From Scilla litardierei (Eukaryota; Streptophyta; Magnoliopsida; Asparagales; Asparagaceae): 64,000 bases of DNA. Shown piece by piece: positions 43,873 through 53,504 of the stretch. The first letter of the stretch is position 1; the number at the start of each line of letters is the position of its first letter. A program made the translations under genes and the position numbers. The notes beneath the pieces are model-generated. The model had not been told where the DNA came from. It saw nothing but the letters and a program-made list of their open reading frames with translations, and did no database searches. The stretch spans positions 569,523,281 through 569,587,280 of the forward strand of contig CM061142.1 in the NCBI GenBank assembly GCA_030789695.1. Direction: 5' to 3'.

Positions 43873-44175
43873 ATCGATTGGGATTTGCAAGAGATTGGAT
43901 CCCAATTCGATAGGAAACCCTAGAAATCCGAATTGGGTTGAAATTGAGTTTCCGTAGTATCGGTTTGCAAGAGATTGGACCGATACTAGGGTTCTCGGTT
44001 GCAATTCCATACCGATACCCGTTTGCAAGAGATTGGACGGGTAAGAACTATCCCAACCTAGGTCGTGGCCCGAGTTTGCACGAGAGTGGGCTCGGGGCGC
44101 GATTGAACGATGATGTTGATCCTAATGCTAGCTTGCCTAGGCTAGGGTTTGCAAGAGATTGGACCCAAACCTAGG
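43873..44175 (+). promoter_or_regulatory. Stem-loop cluster, A 5' LTR
   Basis: Five hairpins. Constant parts at 43884-43899, 43964-43979, 44022-44037 and 44148-44163 are TTTGCAAGAGATTGGA; 44075-44090 is TTTGCACGAGAGTGGG. Flanking stems are ATTGGGA/TCCCAAT, AGTATCGG/CCGATACT, TACCCG/CGGGTA, CCCGAG/CTCGGG and CCTAGG..GGG/CCC..CCTAGG. The constant part can itself pair (CAA/TTG or CAC/GTG) around a GAGA loop. Confidence 0.9.
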
Positions 44176-44549
44176 ATAGCTATAGACCGGCAACAGCGCG
44201 AGAGCGTGAGCTAGGTTTTACATTCAGTTGCAACTAGTTCATCCGAAATTCTACCCTAGCAATGTTGATACCAATGAATCACATTGACGAGATACGGTGA
44301 GTAGCGGGGATTCCCCATTCCCTAGGCGTCTTTATTTGATTTGATATCTCCATATTTTGTCTGACGATTGTGACAGGATCGCCAAAAGGCAAATTCCCTC
44401 TTTTCTGTTCATATAGCCAGGTTGATTGGAGCAGGCACTTTCATTCGTCCTCCCTGTGTTCGATAACCCGCTTGCCGCTACACCGTGCGCTTGCGGTAAA
44501 ACTACAACCGTCGCTCCGGGACGTGTATCCGGGGTGCGATCAAGTTTTT

Positions 44550-44567
44550 TGGCGCCGTTGCCGGGGA
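44550..44567 (+). other. Primer-site copy inside the A LTR
   Basis: TGGCGCCGTTGCCGGGGA, preceded by GATCAAG, as at the real primer site. The 3' LTR has the same copy at 53419-53436. Confidence 0.85.
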
Positions 44568-44636
44568 CTTATCTCCGTGTAATTTGCGCCATACTAGGTT
44601 GTGCTCTTGGGTTGCATTTTGAAGCGATCAAGTTTT

Positions 44637-44654
44637 TGGCGCCGTTGCCGGGGA
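44637..44654 (+). other. Primer binding site of element A (tRNA-Asp)
   Basis: TGGCGCCGTTGCCGGGGA, complementary to the 3' end of plant tRNA-Asp, six bases after the LTR end. Confidence 0.85.
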
Positions 44655-44772
44655 GGCGATAGTGTTTGATCTTACCACCCTAGCCATTTCTTTCTTTTTG
44701 TTTTGTTTCTTTATTTTTTATCTAACCCTTCCATTGTGCTAATCACTTCTTTAAAACTTTGTTTTCCCGTGC

Positions 44773-46395
44773 ATGTACACGAGATCCACTGCGGACCCCA
44801 TTGATATATTGTTTGATCCTGAGATCGAGCGTACATTGCGGAGAATCAGAGCGGAGAGGAGACCCGATACGGAAGGGAGGTTTATGAACGTCCGGGAGAC
44901 GCCTGAAGAGTTAGTGGCAAGAATGGCGAGGATTATTTCTATTCGAGATAGGCTCCGGCCTAAGACCTCCTCCACGACCTCGTCCATAGCCATGCCGGAG
45001 TTGGCGGCCGACAAGAATTTTGAGCTGAAGATTGGACTAGTGGTTCTGATGCAGCAGGATCCATTTCATGGGAATGCCCATGAAAATCCCCACTACCACA
45101 TCCAGCTATTTTTGTCGAAGTGCGCCACATTTCAGATGACGGGAGTCTCCATCGATGCCATCAGACTGCGCCTCTTCCCCTTCACATTAAAGGATAAAGC
45201 TCTTTATTGGTTGAGGACGCAAGCTGAGGGAGTCTTTACCACATGGGATGGGTTGGCAAGCGCGTTCATTGACAAGTTCTATCCGCCTTCCAAGACGTTA
45301 AAGATTAGGAGTGCTCTTATGTCCTTCAAGCAAGGACCTCAAGAGACGCTCTATGAGGCTTGGGAGCGTTTCAAAGACCTGCAGCATCAGTGCCCGCACC
45401 ATAGCATTGAAGATTGGGAGCTAGTCCATAGCTTCTACAATGGTCTCCAACCGGGGACCAAGCAGATTATTGATGCCGCGGCAAATGGTGCCATCCTATC
45501 GAAGACTCCCGACGAAGCTACGGCCCTAATTGAGGAGATGGCCTCAAACAATCAACAATGGGGCGATGAGCGAGGACACTCTACGTCCTCCTTGAAGCCA
45601 TCTAGCATCTATGAAGCAAAGGCCGTAGCGGAGCTGACAAACAAGTTCGATTCTCTCCACAAGGTGGTGGAGAGATTGGAGAAGTATATCACGAAGCCCC
45701 AAGGAACCCCTTCCACATCCGCACCAACGAATCAAATGTGTGATTGGCAAGACCAATCTCAAGCTATGTATTTGGGAGGAGAGCAAGGAGAGGGATCCTT
45801 GGAGCAAGTTCAATATGTCACGGGGAACCAAGGATATTGGACCAATCCGGCCACTAGAAACCATCCCGGTTTCTCATATGCCAACAATGAAGGAGCGTTG
45901 AACCCGTCGCAACAACCACCTCAACAAGCTCGACCACCACCGCAACCACAACATTATCCTCCGAGGGGGCCTCCACAACAAAATTTCACACCAAAGCAAC
46001 AAGTTGGACCCTATAGGCCCCCCGGATACTATCAAGGGTGGAGAAATCCAAACCCTCAACAAGCTCAACAACGATCCGAATTTGAAGCTAAAGTGGAGGA
46101 GTTTATGGTCGAGCAAAAGAAGATAAATGCCTCCTTGAAGGCGGGCCAAGACTCCCTTACAACCGTTGTAGCCCAAATCTCGGAGCAATTGGCGTTGCTC
46201 AATCGAAATACTCAACAATTGCCGGCACAACCCGAGCAAAACCCACGGGGCGCCACCGGCCACATCAATGCAGTGGTTGCCGTTACAACTAGAGGCGGGA
46301 AGGATACCACCCCCGCCATGATTCCTACCGATGAGCCCGTGGAGGAGAATGTAGAGCCAATTGAGCCGGTCATTGAAGTTGAGAGGGAGAAATAG
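44773..46395 (+). CDS. gag: Element A Gag
   Basis: A 540-residue frame starting 118 nt after the primer site. The middle has the retrotransposon gag domain (LFPFTLKDKALYWLRTQAEG, FIDKFYPPSKTLKIRSALMS, HSFYNGLQPGTKQIIDAAAN), as in Athila elements. The C-terminal half is Pro/Gln-rich with a coiled-coil-like stretch (KVEEFMVEQKKINASLKAGQ). No CCHC knuckle is seen. It would form the particle shell in the cytoplasm. It ends at a TAG, but the same frame continues without another stop into protease for over 1.1 kb, so Gag and protease form one frame split by one stop. Confidence 0.88.
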   Translation: MYTRSTADPIDILFDPEIERTLRRIRAERRPDTEGRFMNVRETPEELVARMARIISIRDRLRPKTSSTTSSIAMPELAADKNFELKIGLVVLMQQDPFHGNAHENPHYHIQLFLSKCATFQMTGVSIDAIRLRLFPFTLKDKALYWLRTQAEGVFTTWDGLASAFIDKFYPPSKTLKIRSALMSFKQGPQETLYEAWERFKDLQHQCPHHSIEDWELVHSFYNGLQPGTKQIIDAAANGAILSKTPDEATALIEEMASNNQQWGDERGHSTSSLKPSSIYEAKAVAELTNKFDSLHKVVERLEKYITKPQGTPSTSAPTNQMCDWQDQSQAMYLGGEQGEGSLEQVQYVTGNQGYWTNPATRNHPGFSYANNEGALNPSQQPPQQARPPPQPQHYPPRGPPQQNFTPKQQVGPYRPPGYYQGWRNPNPQQAQQRSEFEAKVEEFMVEQKKINASLKAGQDSLTTVVAQISEQLALLNRNTQQLPAQPEQNPRGATGHINAVVAVTTRGGKDTTPAMIPTDEPVEENVEPIEPVIEVEREK

Positions 46396-47535
46396 CCGCA
46401 AGAAAAGGAGAAATCTAGAGCGGAGCAATTGATTGAAGGGAGGCGTTTTATGCCAACGGTCCCATTCCCCCAGAGGCTTGCTAGAGCAAAAATGGAGAAA
46501 CGGCTAGCAAAGTTTCTCGAGTATTTAAGAGGGGTGAGCCTCAACATTCCTTTCCTCGACGCTATCATGGAAATTCCGACATACGTCAAGTTCCTTAAAG
46601 ATTTGATTACGGGAAGAAAGAGGAAGGAGAAAATTATGCTCACCGAGGAGGGCTCTTGGTTCACCAAGAGAGAGAAGGAGCCGGCTAAATTCAAAGACCC
46701 CGGGAGTTTTCGAATTCCTTGCACCTTGGGCGGCGTCCCTCTACAAAAAGCGTTGGTGGACTTAGGGGCTAGTGTTAGCCTCATGCCTCTCTCTATGTTC
46801 CTAAGGCTAAATACCGACACGAAATTGAAGCCTACCGACATGCGGATACAACTAACCGATGGTCGGATCACAAGGCCGGTAGGGATCGCAGAGGACATCC
46901 CGCTACAAGTCCCGGGGGGCATATGTTTGCCATGCGACTTCGTGATCATGGATGTTAAGGAGGAGGGAGATACGTCACTAATACTCGGACGCCCGTTCCT
47001 CGCCACCGCCGGTGTCATTGTCGACGTACGTGAAGGAACTTTAACATTGAATGTCGGCAACATCGAGGTGGAGCTTCATATTCCCAAGGCAATGAAACAC
47101 ATGCCTTATCATGAGGAGCTGGACTATATGGACCTCCTTGACGAGGTTATTGAGGAGGCGATCCCCCATTCGATCGGCGCTCTATTCAAAGAGGATTTTG
47201 AGGAAGGGCCAGATTTGGGCCAAGAAGAGAAGATGGAGCATTCCCCTGACCTCTCCACCGAAGTTGATGAAGGCGACGCTGATGTCGTGAGGATTCGAGA
47301 GCTCTGCAAGCTCTCAAAATTGAAGTCTCCGAAGAAAGCTCCGCCGATACGGAAATCGGTGTCACCGGTGAAGCCGAGGACCGGAGCAAGCGCTAGCTTG
47401 GGGGAGCCACCCCCTAACACTATTCGAGACGGGAGACCACCGAGGGAGAACACGCCGTCGCAACTTCCGAATCCAAGCGTTCTCCCCGGAAAATTTGACG
47501 GGTGCATCTCATATGCACCAAACATCCCGCATTAA
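46396..47535 (+). CDS. Element A aspartic protease region
   Basis: In frame with gag after its TAG. The first internal Met is at 46429. It holds an Athila-type retropepsin with active-site motif VDLGASVSLMP (near 46757) and the second half LILGRPFLATAG (near 46980). An acidic then basic tail follows to the stop at 47533-47535. Pol would normally continue from here; in this copy nothing of RT remains. It may be expressed by stop readthrough or be a relic. Confidence 0.82.
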   Translation, partial: PQEKEKSRAEQLIEGRRFMPTVPFPQRLARAKMEKRLAKFLEYLRGVSLNIPFLDAIMEIPTYVKFLKDLITGRKRKEKIMLTEEGSWFTKREKEPAKFKDPGSFRIPCTLGGVPLQKALVDLGASVSLMPLSMFLRLNTDTKLKPTDMRIQLTDGRITRPVGIAEDIPLQVPGGICLPCDFVIMDVKEEGDTSLILGRPFLATAGVIVDVREGTLTLNVGNIEVELHIPKAMKHMPYHEELDYMDLLDEVIEEAIPHSIGALFKEDFEEGPDLGQEEKMEHSPDLSTEVDEGDADVVRIRELCKLSKLKSPKKAPPIRKSVSPVKPRTGASASLGEPPPNTIRDGRPPRENTPSQLPNPSVLPGKFDGCISYAPNIPH

Positions 47536-48749
47536 TTGAAAATCAAAGGGGGTCGAGCTCACGACCTTAAACGAGCGCTTGTCGGGAGGCAACCCGACGG
47601 CTATCGCTTTATTTTTACTTTTTCTTTTATTTTTGTTTTAGAAATTATTAGTGTTTTGAGTCGTTCGCCTAAAAATTTCGTGATAACGGGTCCTATTTTT
47701 CTTTGACAGGAGAGGAGAACAAGGTACCTATCATTAGGAGGATGAACAAGGCGACGAGGAGCGCTCCAGGAAGGCGCTCGATGCTTAGGAGGAAGATGAA
47801 ATCGACTGGAGGAAGAAAAACAGAGTTTAGAGCCCAAACGAAGACAAACAGCAGAAAATAGGGTTCACTCGGCCGAGTATACTAGTCACTCGGCCGAGCT
47901 CACAAGTTCGTCCGCCCGAGCGGCTCACGAACGAGGGAAGTCTGCTGTACCCAACTCTCTGTTTATTTTCTTGATTTCAGTATAATTGCTACTCGGCCGA
48001 GTATATATATTCACTCGGCCGAGTAAAACTGATACACTCCTAGGGCGAGTCTTGCCGAGTAGCTTGAGCCACTTGGCCGAATGGACTTACTCCATTCGGC
48101 CGAGGGTGGCAAGGCCACTCGGCCGAAGCGTAAGCGGGGAGGAATTTTTCCGTCGAGTTCACTCGGCCGAGCGACATAGTCACTCAGCCGAGTCGTAACT
48201 TTTTCTATAAAAGGGGGAGCGGGACAACGCGGTTTTCGAAACGAAAAAAATCCCAAAACCCTCGACTATCCGTATCCCTCGCCCGCAGCTTCCCCCTCAC
48301 TCGCCCGACCTCGACCCTCGCCGCGGTGCTCGGCCACCCACCGCCGGCCGAGCTTCCTCCGCCTCCGCCCGAGTCGCCGCCGGCGGCCACACCTCCGGCC
48401 AACTCCGGTAACGCCTTATTCGCCCTATTTTCTCCTCTCTCTCGTATTTCTTGACGATCCATGTGTCTAACGAACCCCAAACCCAAATTAAATTCAATTT
48501 CTATCTATTATACCCATAAGCCCCCATACGTTTTGAATATTACTCGCTGATATCTCCGTTTGATATGCAGGGTATATTGGGGAGCTTAGGGGAGCCCAGG
48601 GGAGCTTCCGGGGATTGTTTTGGGCTACGTGGAGGCGTCGTCTTCGCACGCTTCCATTACTTTGCTCTCGCAGCGTGTCGTGGTATACTCTTTCCTTTAT
48701 TTTACGCACGCCACATTTTTATTGCTTTTGGTGAGCACCCGGGGCCCAC
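47536..48749 (+). other. Spacer of element A between protease and ORF2
   Basis: At 47555-47600 lies a motif conserved between pol and ORF2 in Athila-type elements (AACGAGCGCTTGTCGGGAGG with a GTCGGG..CCCGAC hairpin). Acceptor-like TTTCTTTGACAG is near 47710 and TGATATGCAG near 48570. More CTCGGCCGAGTG palindromes lie at 47866-48195. No frame is convincing. Confidence 0.65.
47866..48195 (+). repeat. Internal CTCGGCCGAGTG array of element A
   Basis: About ten copies or close variants of the LTR palindrome, outside the LTR, upstream of the ORF2 remnant. Confidence 0.85.
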
Positions 48750-49609
48750 ATGCCGCCCCGGACACGGCCACGCACCCGGAGAGCTTCCGCCAAGCGGAAG
48801 CGGTCGGATGAGCCCGGCCCCTCCCATGAGGTGGAAGACTCTCCTCCGCCTACTCCACCACCACCACTCCCACCACTGCTGGCCCTCTGTCCGTCAAGCC
48901 CGTTTCCTCTGCCCTGCCCGAGCGCCCACCGACTATAGTTGAGTGCGGAGAGCCCTCTTTTGCTGCCGCCGTGGAGACCGTGGTTTCCGCCTCTGTCTCC
49001 ACCGCTGTCGTTTTTTCTGAGAGTGTCGCGGCGTCTGTCCACACGTCTGTGTCGCCGACCTCTCTGGCCGCCTCGTTGCCACTTTTATACTCCACTTCCG
49101 TTGCTGTTGCCTCCACTTCTTACCAGCCTGCGTCCCGGCCTCACACTGAGGCTAGGCCCACTCTTGCGAGCACAACACCTTTCCTCCACCTACCTGCTGA
49201 GCCCATCACCTACGCCACCCGAGTACGCCAGCCTCGTCCTGCACAGCACAGACAGGTGCGTCCCTCTGCACCACCTCCCCCCGACACTGTACTTCAGAGC
49301 ATTCGTGCTCTCGAGGGGGCGGTGAGTGGCCTCAGAGGTGACCTTAGGACCCTATCCGCCACCGTCACCGATATGGCTCGCCGCTTTGACCTACTTCCAC
49401 ACATTCACTACTGCATCACCCAGGTTTTAGAGCGGCTCCCTCGCGTACCCACACCTACCCAGCAAGTACCCACCCCCACTCCTACACACACCCAGCCTGC
49501 TTCCACACCCACGCCCACACCCACACCCGCTCAGCAGCCTGTTCCCCAGCCACCACCACCTCCTCCTCCTCCGCCTCAGGACGGAGACGGCGCAGCCCCA
49601 CCCTCTTAG
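48750..49609 (+). pseudogene. Element A ORF2 remnant (internally deleted)
   Basis: Starts with a basic, nuclear-signal-like segment (MPPRTRPRTRRASAKRKRSD), stops at 48936-48938, and another frame (from 48971, 212 residues) gives the Ser/Thr-rich, coiled-coil-like and polyproline C-terminus seen in B and D. The conserved globular domain present in D (about residues 20-250 of its ORF2) is missing. Confidence 0.8.
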
Positions 49610-51584
49610 GCACCCTTGATGCCATTGATTCTTTTTGCCGTTGTGCTGCCCGTCTCTACTGGGTCCTGATAGTTTTGCCCACCCCCCCTCCCCTCACTGT
49701 TTTTGGGTACACATTTTGTTCATATCTTTATATATCTTTATATATCTTTTTTGGGAGAGAGGGAGAGTTTTTGGTGTCACACTTTTATATCTGTATCACT
49801 CCTATATCTGCATGCATCATGTCCGCATCATATTTTTCGTTTCATTGTTTTCTTTTCTTTTTCCTCGCGCATGCATCCTCACCTACCCCTCACATTACAC
49901 GTCTCTCGGTGTGCCACACTTCGCACATTGAGGACACTGTGCACTTTAGCTTGGGGGAGTGAGTTCTCACGTTCTTTTCGATTTACCACCTTTGTTTTTA
50001 GTTTTTTCACGCCATTTTCCGCTTTTGCACTTATTTTCATCACTTTTTCTTTTACTTTACCATACATCACATTTTTCTTATTTTCTTTGTGTGCTGCATT
50101 GTAAATAGTTTCATTTTCCCTCTTTATCTTTGTTTCTTTTTCATCTCATGCTAGAGATGACTTTTCTGTGATGATGATGACGTGGAGTTAGCTTTCTCAA
50201 TATGCATGCTATATTTGTCATGTCTTAGATTTTATTTCTGATATCATATGCTGTGATTTGCCTTGCATTTAGAGATAGTAACCCCCACTTCTTCCGCATG
50301 AAAATAGATGAAATTTTATTATTAGCTGAGTCTGAATATTCATATGTATGCTATCGCAGAAAACACACCTAGATTCACGCATTGAATGCTTATATCTGGA
50401 GTACCGTTTTCTTTTCCTATATCACTTCTATATGCATGATTTGTACATTTCACTTCAGGATGATTGAATGATGTTAGCTATGATAAATCTGGATTAGTTT
50501 AGCTTTTTTGTGATCAAAACTGAGTAGATTAGATTACCCGGCTGAAGTTGTCGTGCACGTCTTATAGAGTGAACTGAGAGACATATTTATTTCTTTCTCC
50601 ACATATCTTGAACATCAATTCTCTATTTTAAAATCATTGGTGAATCTCCCCTTAGCAAATCTATTATATGGCATTTCCCCCGCTATTAATTCCTAGCTCC
50701 GAATTTCCCAAAACCAAAGAAAGAAAAAGAAAAATTCTTGTATATCCTTATTTCTCTTTAAGTTGGGATCATTGTGTATATATGCTATTTGAAAAAAAAA
50801 GAAAAGAAAAAAAAGAAAAAAAAAGAAAAGAAAAAGAAAAGAAAAGAGAAAAGAATCTCAATAAACGATCCCATCTCATGTTCTCTCCTTCTTCTCTCTT
50901 TTTGTTTTTATTTTCATTACTTTTGGAGCTTCATAAAAAAATGGGGATGTAAATATTGTTTTTGTGCCACCACGCTTATAGATAAGCTTGGGGGAGAGAA
51001 TCCAATGATGTGTGAGAGAGTGACTACTTGACGTTGCACGACAACCTAGGCTAAGTAATATTCTATACTCGGTAAGATTGTTTTAGCTTTACGAAATCCA
51101 GAAATCTATGCCTAGCACTCATTTCATGAAATCCAAACTTTTCTATTCTTTCTATTCTATTGCGTGATATTCTTATACTCCTCTTAGAAAGCGTTCAATT
51201 GAAAAGTGTGTGATTTGCGATATTGTATACCGCTTTAAATGATTCAGACGATGTTAATTCTAAAATTATTCCGTTTTTCATGATTATATCATTATTCTTG
51301 GGTTTTCTATTTCTATTTGCACCATTATACTATGATATCGAAATAAAATTCTTTGACATGTGTTTTACATTCGGTGCATGCTATATGAGTAAGCAAAACC
51401 CACGTCTTGAAAAAATGATCTAGCAGCTTCCCTCTTCGCTTTCTTCTTTCTTCTTCATTTTTCGTTTTTCGTTTTTCTTCGTTCTTCGTTTTTCACTTTT
51501 CGTCGTTTTCGTTTTCCGAATCCACCGAGTTCGCCTTTTTCTTATCTTCCTCGAGGACGAGTAAGAGGTAAGCTTGGGGGATTT
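49610..51584 (+). other. 3' non-coding region of element A
   Basis: Three AGCTTGGGGGA purine tracts at about 49948, 50987 and 51571. CACATTGAGGACACTGTGCA is near 49923. A/G-rich and T-rich stretches make spurious frames (50668-51031). Confidence 0.75.
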
Positions 51585-51876
51585 TGATCACTCCTTATTT
51601 TACACCTTTTTTCCGCATGATTGCATGCCATTCAGATCGCTCAAATCACGCTTTTCACGATTTATCGACAATATTGCGATACTTTTCACGATTTGTTGTT
51701 TTTGTCGTATTTCAGGAGATTTGGAGCGATTTGGAGTGATCCCCTGATACGCCTACTCCAGAGTGTCACCGATGACCTCCCTGAGGGGTATTTTGCTATT
51801 GGAGAGGAGCAGGAGAAGAAAGAACGTCGCAGAAGCGACGAGGAGGTAAAAACAAGCTGTTTGGGCATTTTTGGTG

Positions 51877-52262
51877 TCTCACTCGGCCGAGTGAAGGAGT
51901 CACTCGGCCGACCAGCGAGACACCGCTCGGCCGACCAGATTGGACACGTTTCATGTGTGCATTCGGCCGAGCGTCGGAAGCCACATCGGCCGAGTGACGA
52001 GACTCCGTCCGCCCGAGTGGCACTCAGACGACGCCCATCAAAAAGTGCCAACTTACTGTTTTTCGTCTGCCTGAGCTTCAGAAGACCCACTCGGCCGAGT
52101 GGAAAATGCCGACCGCCCGAGTACATAGAAGCCATCGGCCGAGTGACGACAACTCACTCGGCCGAGCCACCCCCGAAGTGAAGACCCCCGAAGACCAAGA
52201 CTTACTAGAAATTCTCAGGGTTTGTCACTCGGCCGAGCGACTTTTGTCACTCGGCCGAGTGC
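51877..52262 (+). repeat. CTCGGCCGAGTG palindrome array, A 3' LTR
   Basis: Same array as in the 5' LTR, upstream of the TATA box at 52346-52352. Confidence 0.88.
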
Positions 52263-52741
52263 GACGCGCTGCCTGTAGCGTAAATTGCGATTTTCAGGCT
52301 GCGCAGGGGCATTTTGGTCACAGTTTTTTGGACGATTTTGGGGGGTATTTAACCCCAGTTTTTAACCCAGGTTAGAGAGTTTTTTCCTTTACTTTTTGCA
52401 GCCTTTTAGATTAAACTTTTTAGCTTTAGATTTTTTGTGATTGGAGAGGAGAGAAAAGTTTATTTTTGTTGGATTCTTGGAGAACTCTATTGGTCTGTTT
52501 CCCTCTCCATTAAAAACCTCATTTTTATTGCTTATTTGAATATTGTGATGAATTCTCTTGTTATTTCCATTGTTTATTCTTGCATTTGTGATATGAATTG
52601 TGAGTAGTCTATACGTCTTGGGGCGTGGGGATGAACCCTACGAGCCCAATTTCTTATTTGTGATGATTGGGTAGAAATATTGCTAGAATTGCTATTAGGG
52701 TTAGTTTGGGATCGATTTACTACGGATAGCTAGGTGTTCAT

Positions 52742-53045
52742 ATCGATTGGGATTTGCAAGAGATTGGATCCCAATTCGATAAGGAAACCCTAGAAATCCG
52801 AATTGGGTTGAAATTGAGTTTCCGTAGTATCGGTTTGCAAGAGATTGGACCGATACTAGGGTTCTCGGTTGCAATTCCATACCGATACCCGTTTGCAAGA
52901 GATTGGACGGGTAAGAACTATCCCAACCTAGGTCGTGGCCCGAGTTTGCACGAGAGTGGGCTCGGGGCGCGATTGAACGATGATGTTGATCCTAATGCTA
53001 GCTTGCCTAGGCTAGGGTTTGCAAGAGATTGGACCCAAACCAAGG
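52742..53045 (+). promoter_or_regulatory. Stem-loop cluster, A 3' LTR
   Basis: Same five hairpins as in the 5' LTR. The last one has one stem base changed (CCAAGG for CCTAGG). Confidence 0.88.
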
Positions 53046-53504
53046 ATAGCTATAGACCGGCAACAGCGCGAGAGCGTGAGCTAGGTTTTACATTCAGTTG
53101 CAACTAGTTCATCCGAAATTCTACCCTAGCAATGTTGATACCAATGAATCACATTGACGAGATACGGTGAGTAGCGGGGATTCCCCATTCCCTAGGCGTC
53201 TTTATTTGATTTGATATCTCCATATTTTGTCTGACGATTGTGACAGGATCACCAAAAGGCAAATTCCCTCTTTTCTGTTCATATAGCCAGGTTGATTGGA
53301 GCAGGCACTTTCATTCGTCCTCCCTGTGTTCGATAACCCGCTTGCAGCTACACCGTGCGCTTGCGGTAAAACTACAACCGTCGCTCCGGGACGTGTATCC
53401 AGGGTGCGATCAAGTTTTTGGCGCCGTTGCCGGGGACTTATCTCCGTGTAATTTGCGCCATACTAGGTTGTGCTCTTGGGTTGCATTTTGAAGCGATCAA
53501 CAAC

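Larger units (their letters stand above)
42717..44630 (+). repeat. 5' LTR of element A
   Basis: Starts TGATCACTCCTTATTTTACA and ends TTTTGAAGCGATCA. It is about 90 bp longer at its 3' end than the B-type LTR because it contains a primer-site copy (44550-44567) and the leader after it. Confidence 0.93.
42717..53499 (+). mobile_element. Element A: non-autonomous Athila-like retrotransposon with perfect TSD
   Basis: LTRs of 1914 and 1915 bp (42717-44630, 51585-53499) are flanked by ACAAC on both sides (42712-42716, 53500-53504). A tRNA-Asp-type primer site follows the 5' LTR. Internal coding is gag (44773-46395), protease (46396-47535) and a shortened ORF2 (48750-49609). Reverse transcriptase, RNase H and integrase are absent. 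The LTRs are nearly identical by eye, so the copy is younger than B, C and D. Confidence 0.95.
51585..53499 (+). repeat. 3' LTR of element A
   Basis: 1915 bp, nearly identical to the 5' LTR. It also ends GAAGCGATCA and includes the primer-site copy (53419-53436). Followed by the TSD ACAAC. Confidence 0.94.

Noticed and set aside
43873..44175. CRISPR-like look: a constant word at irregular spacing with variable neighbours
   Set aside because: The constant word is flanked by inverted, not unique, sequence, spacing is irregular, and it sits in plant LTRs. It is a stem-loop cluster.
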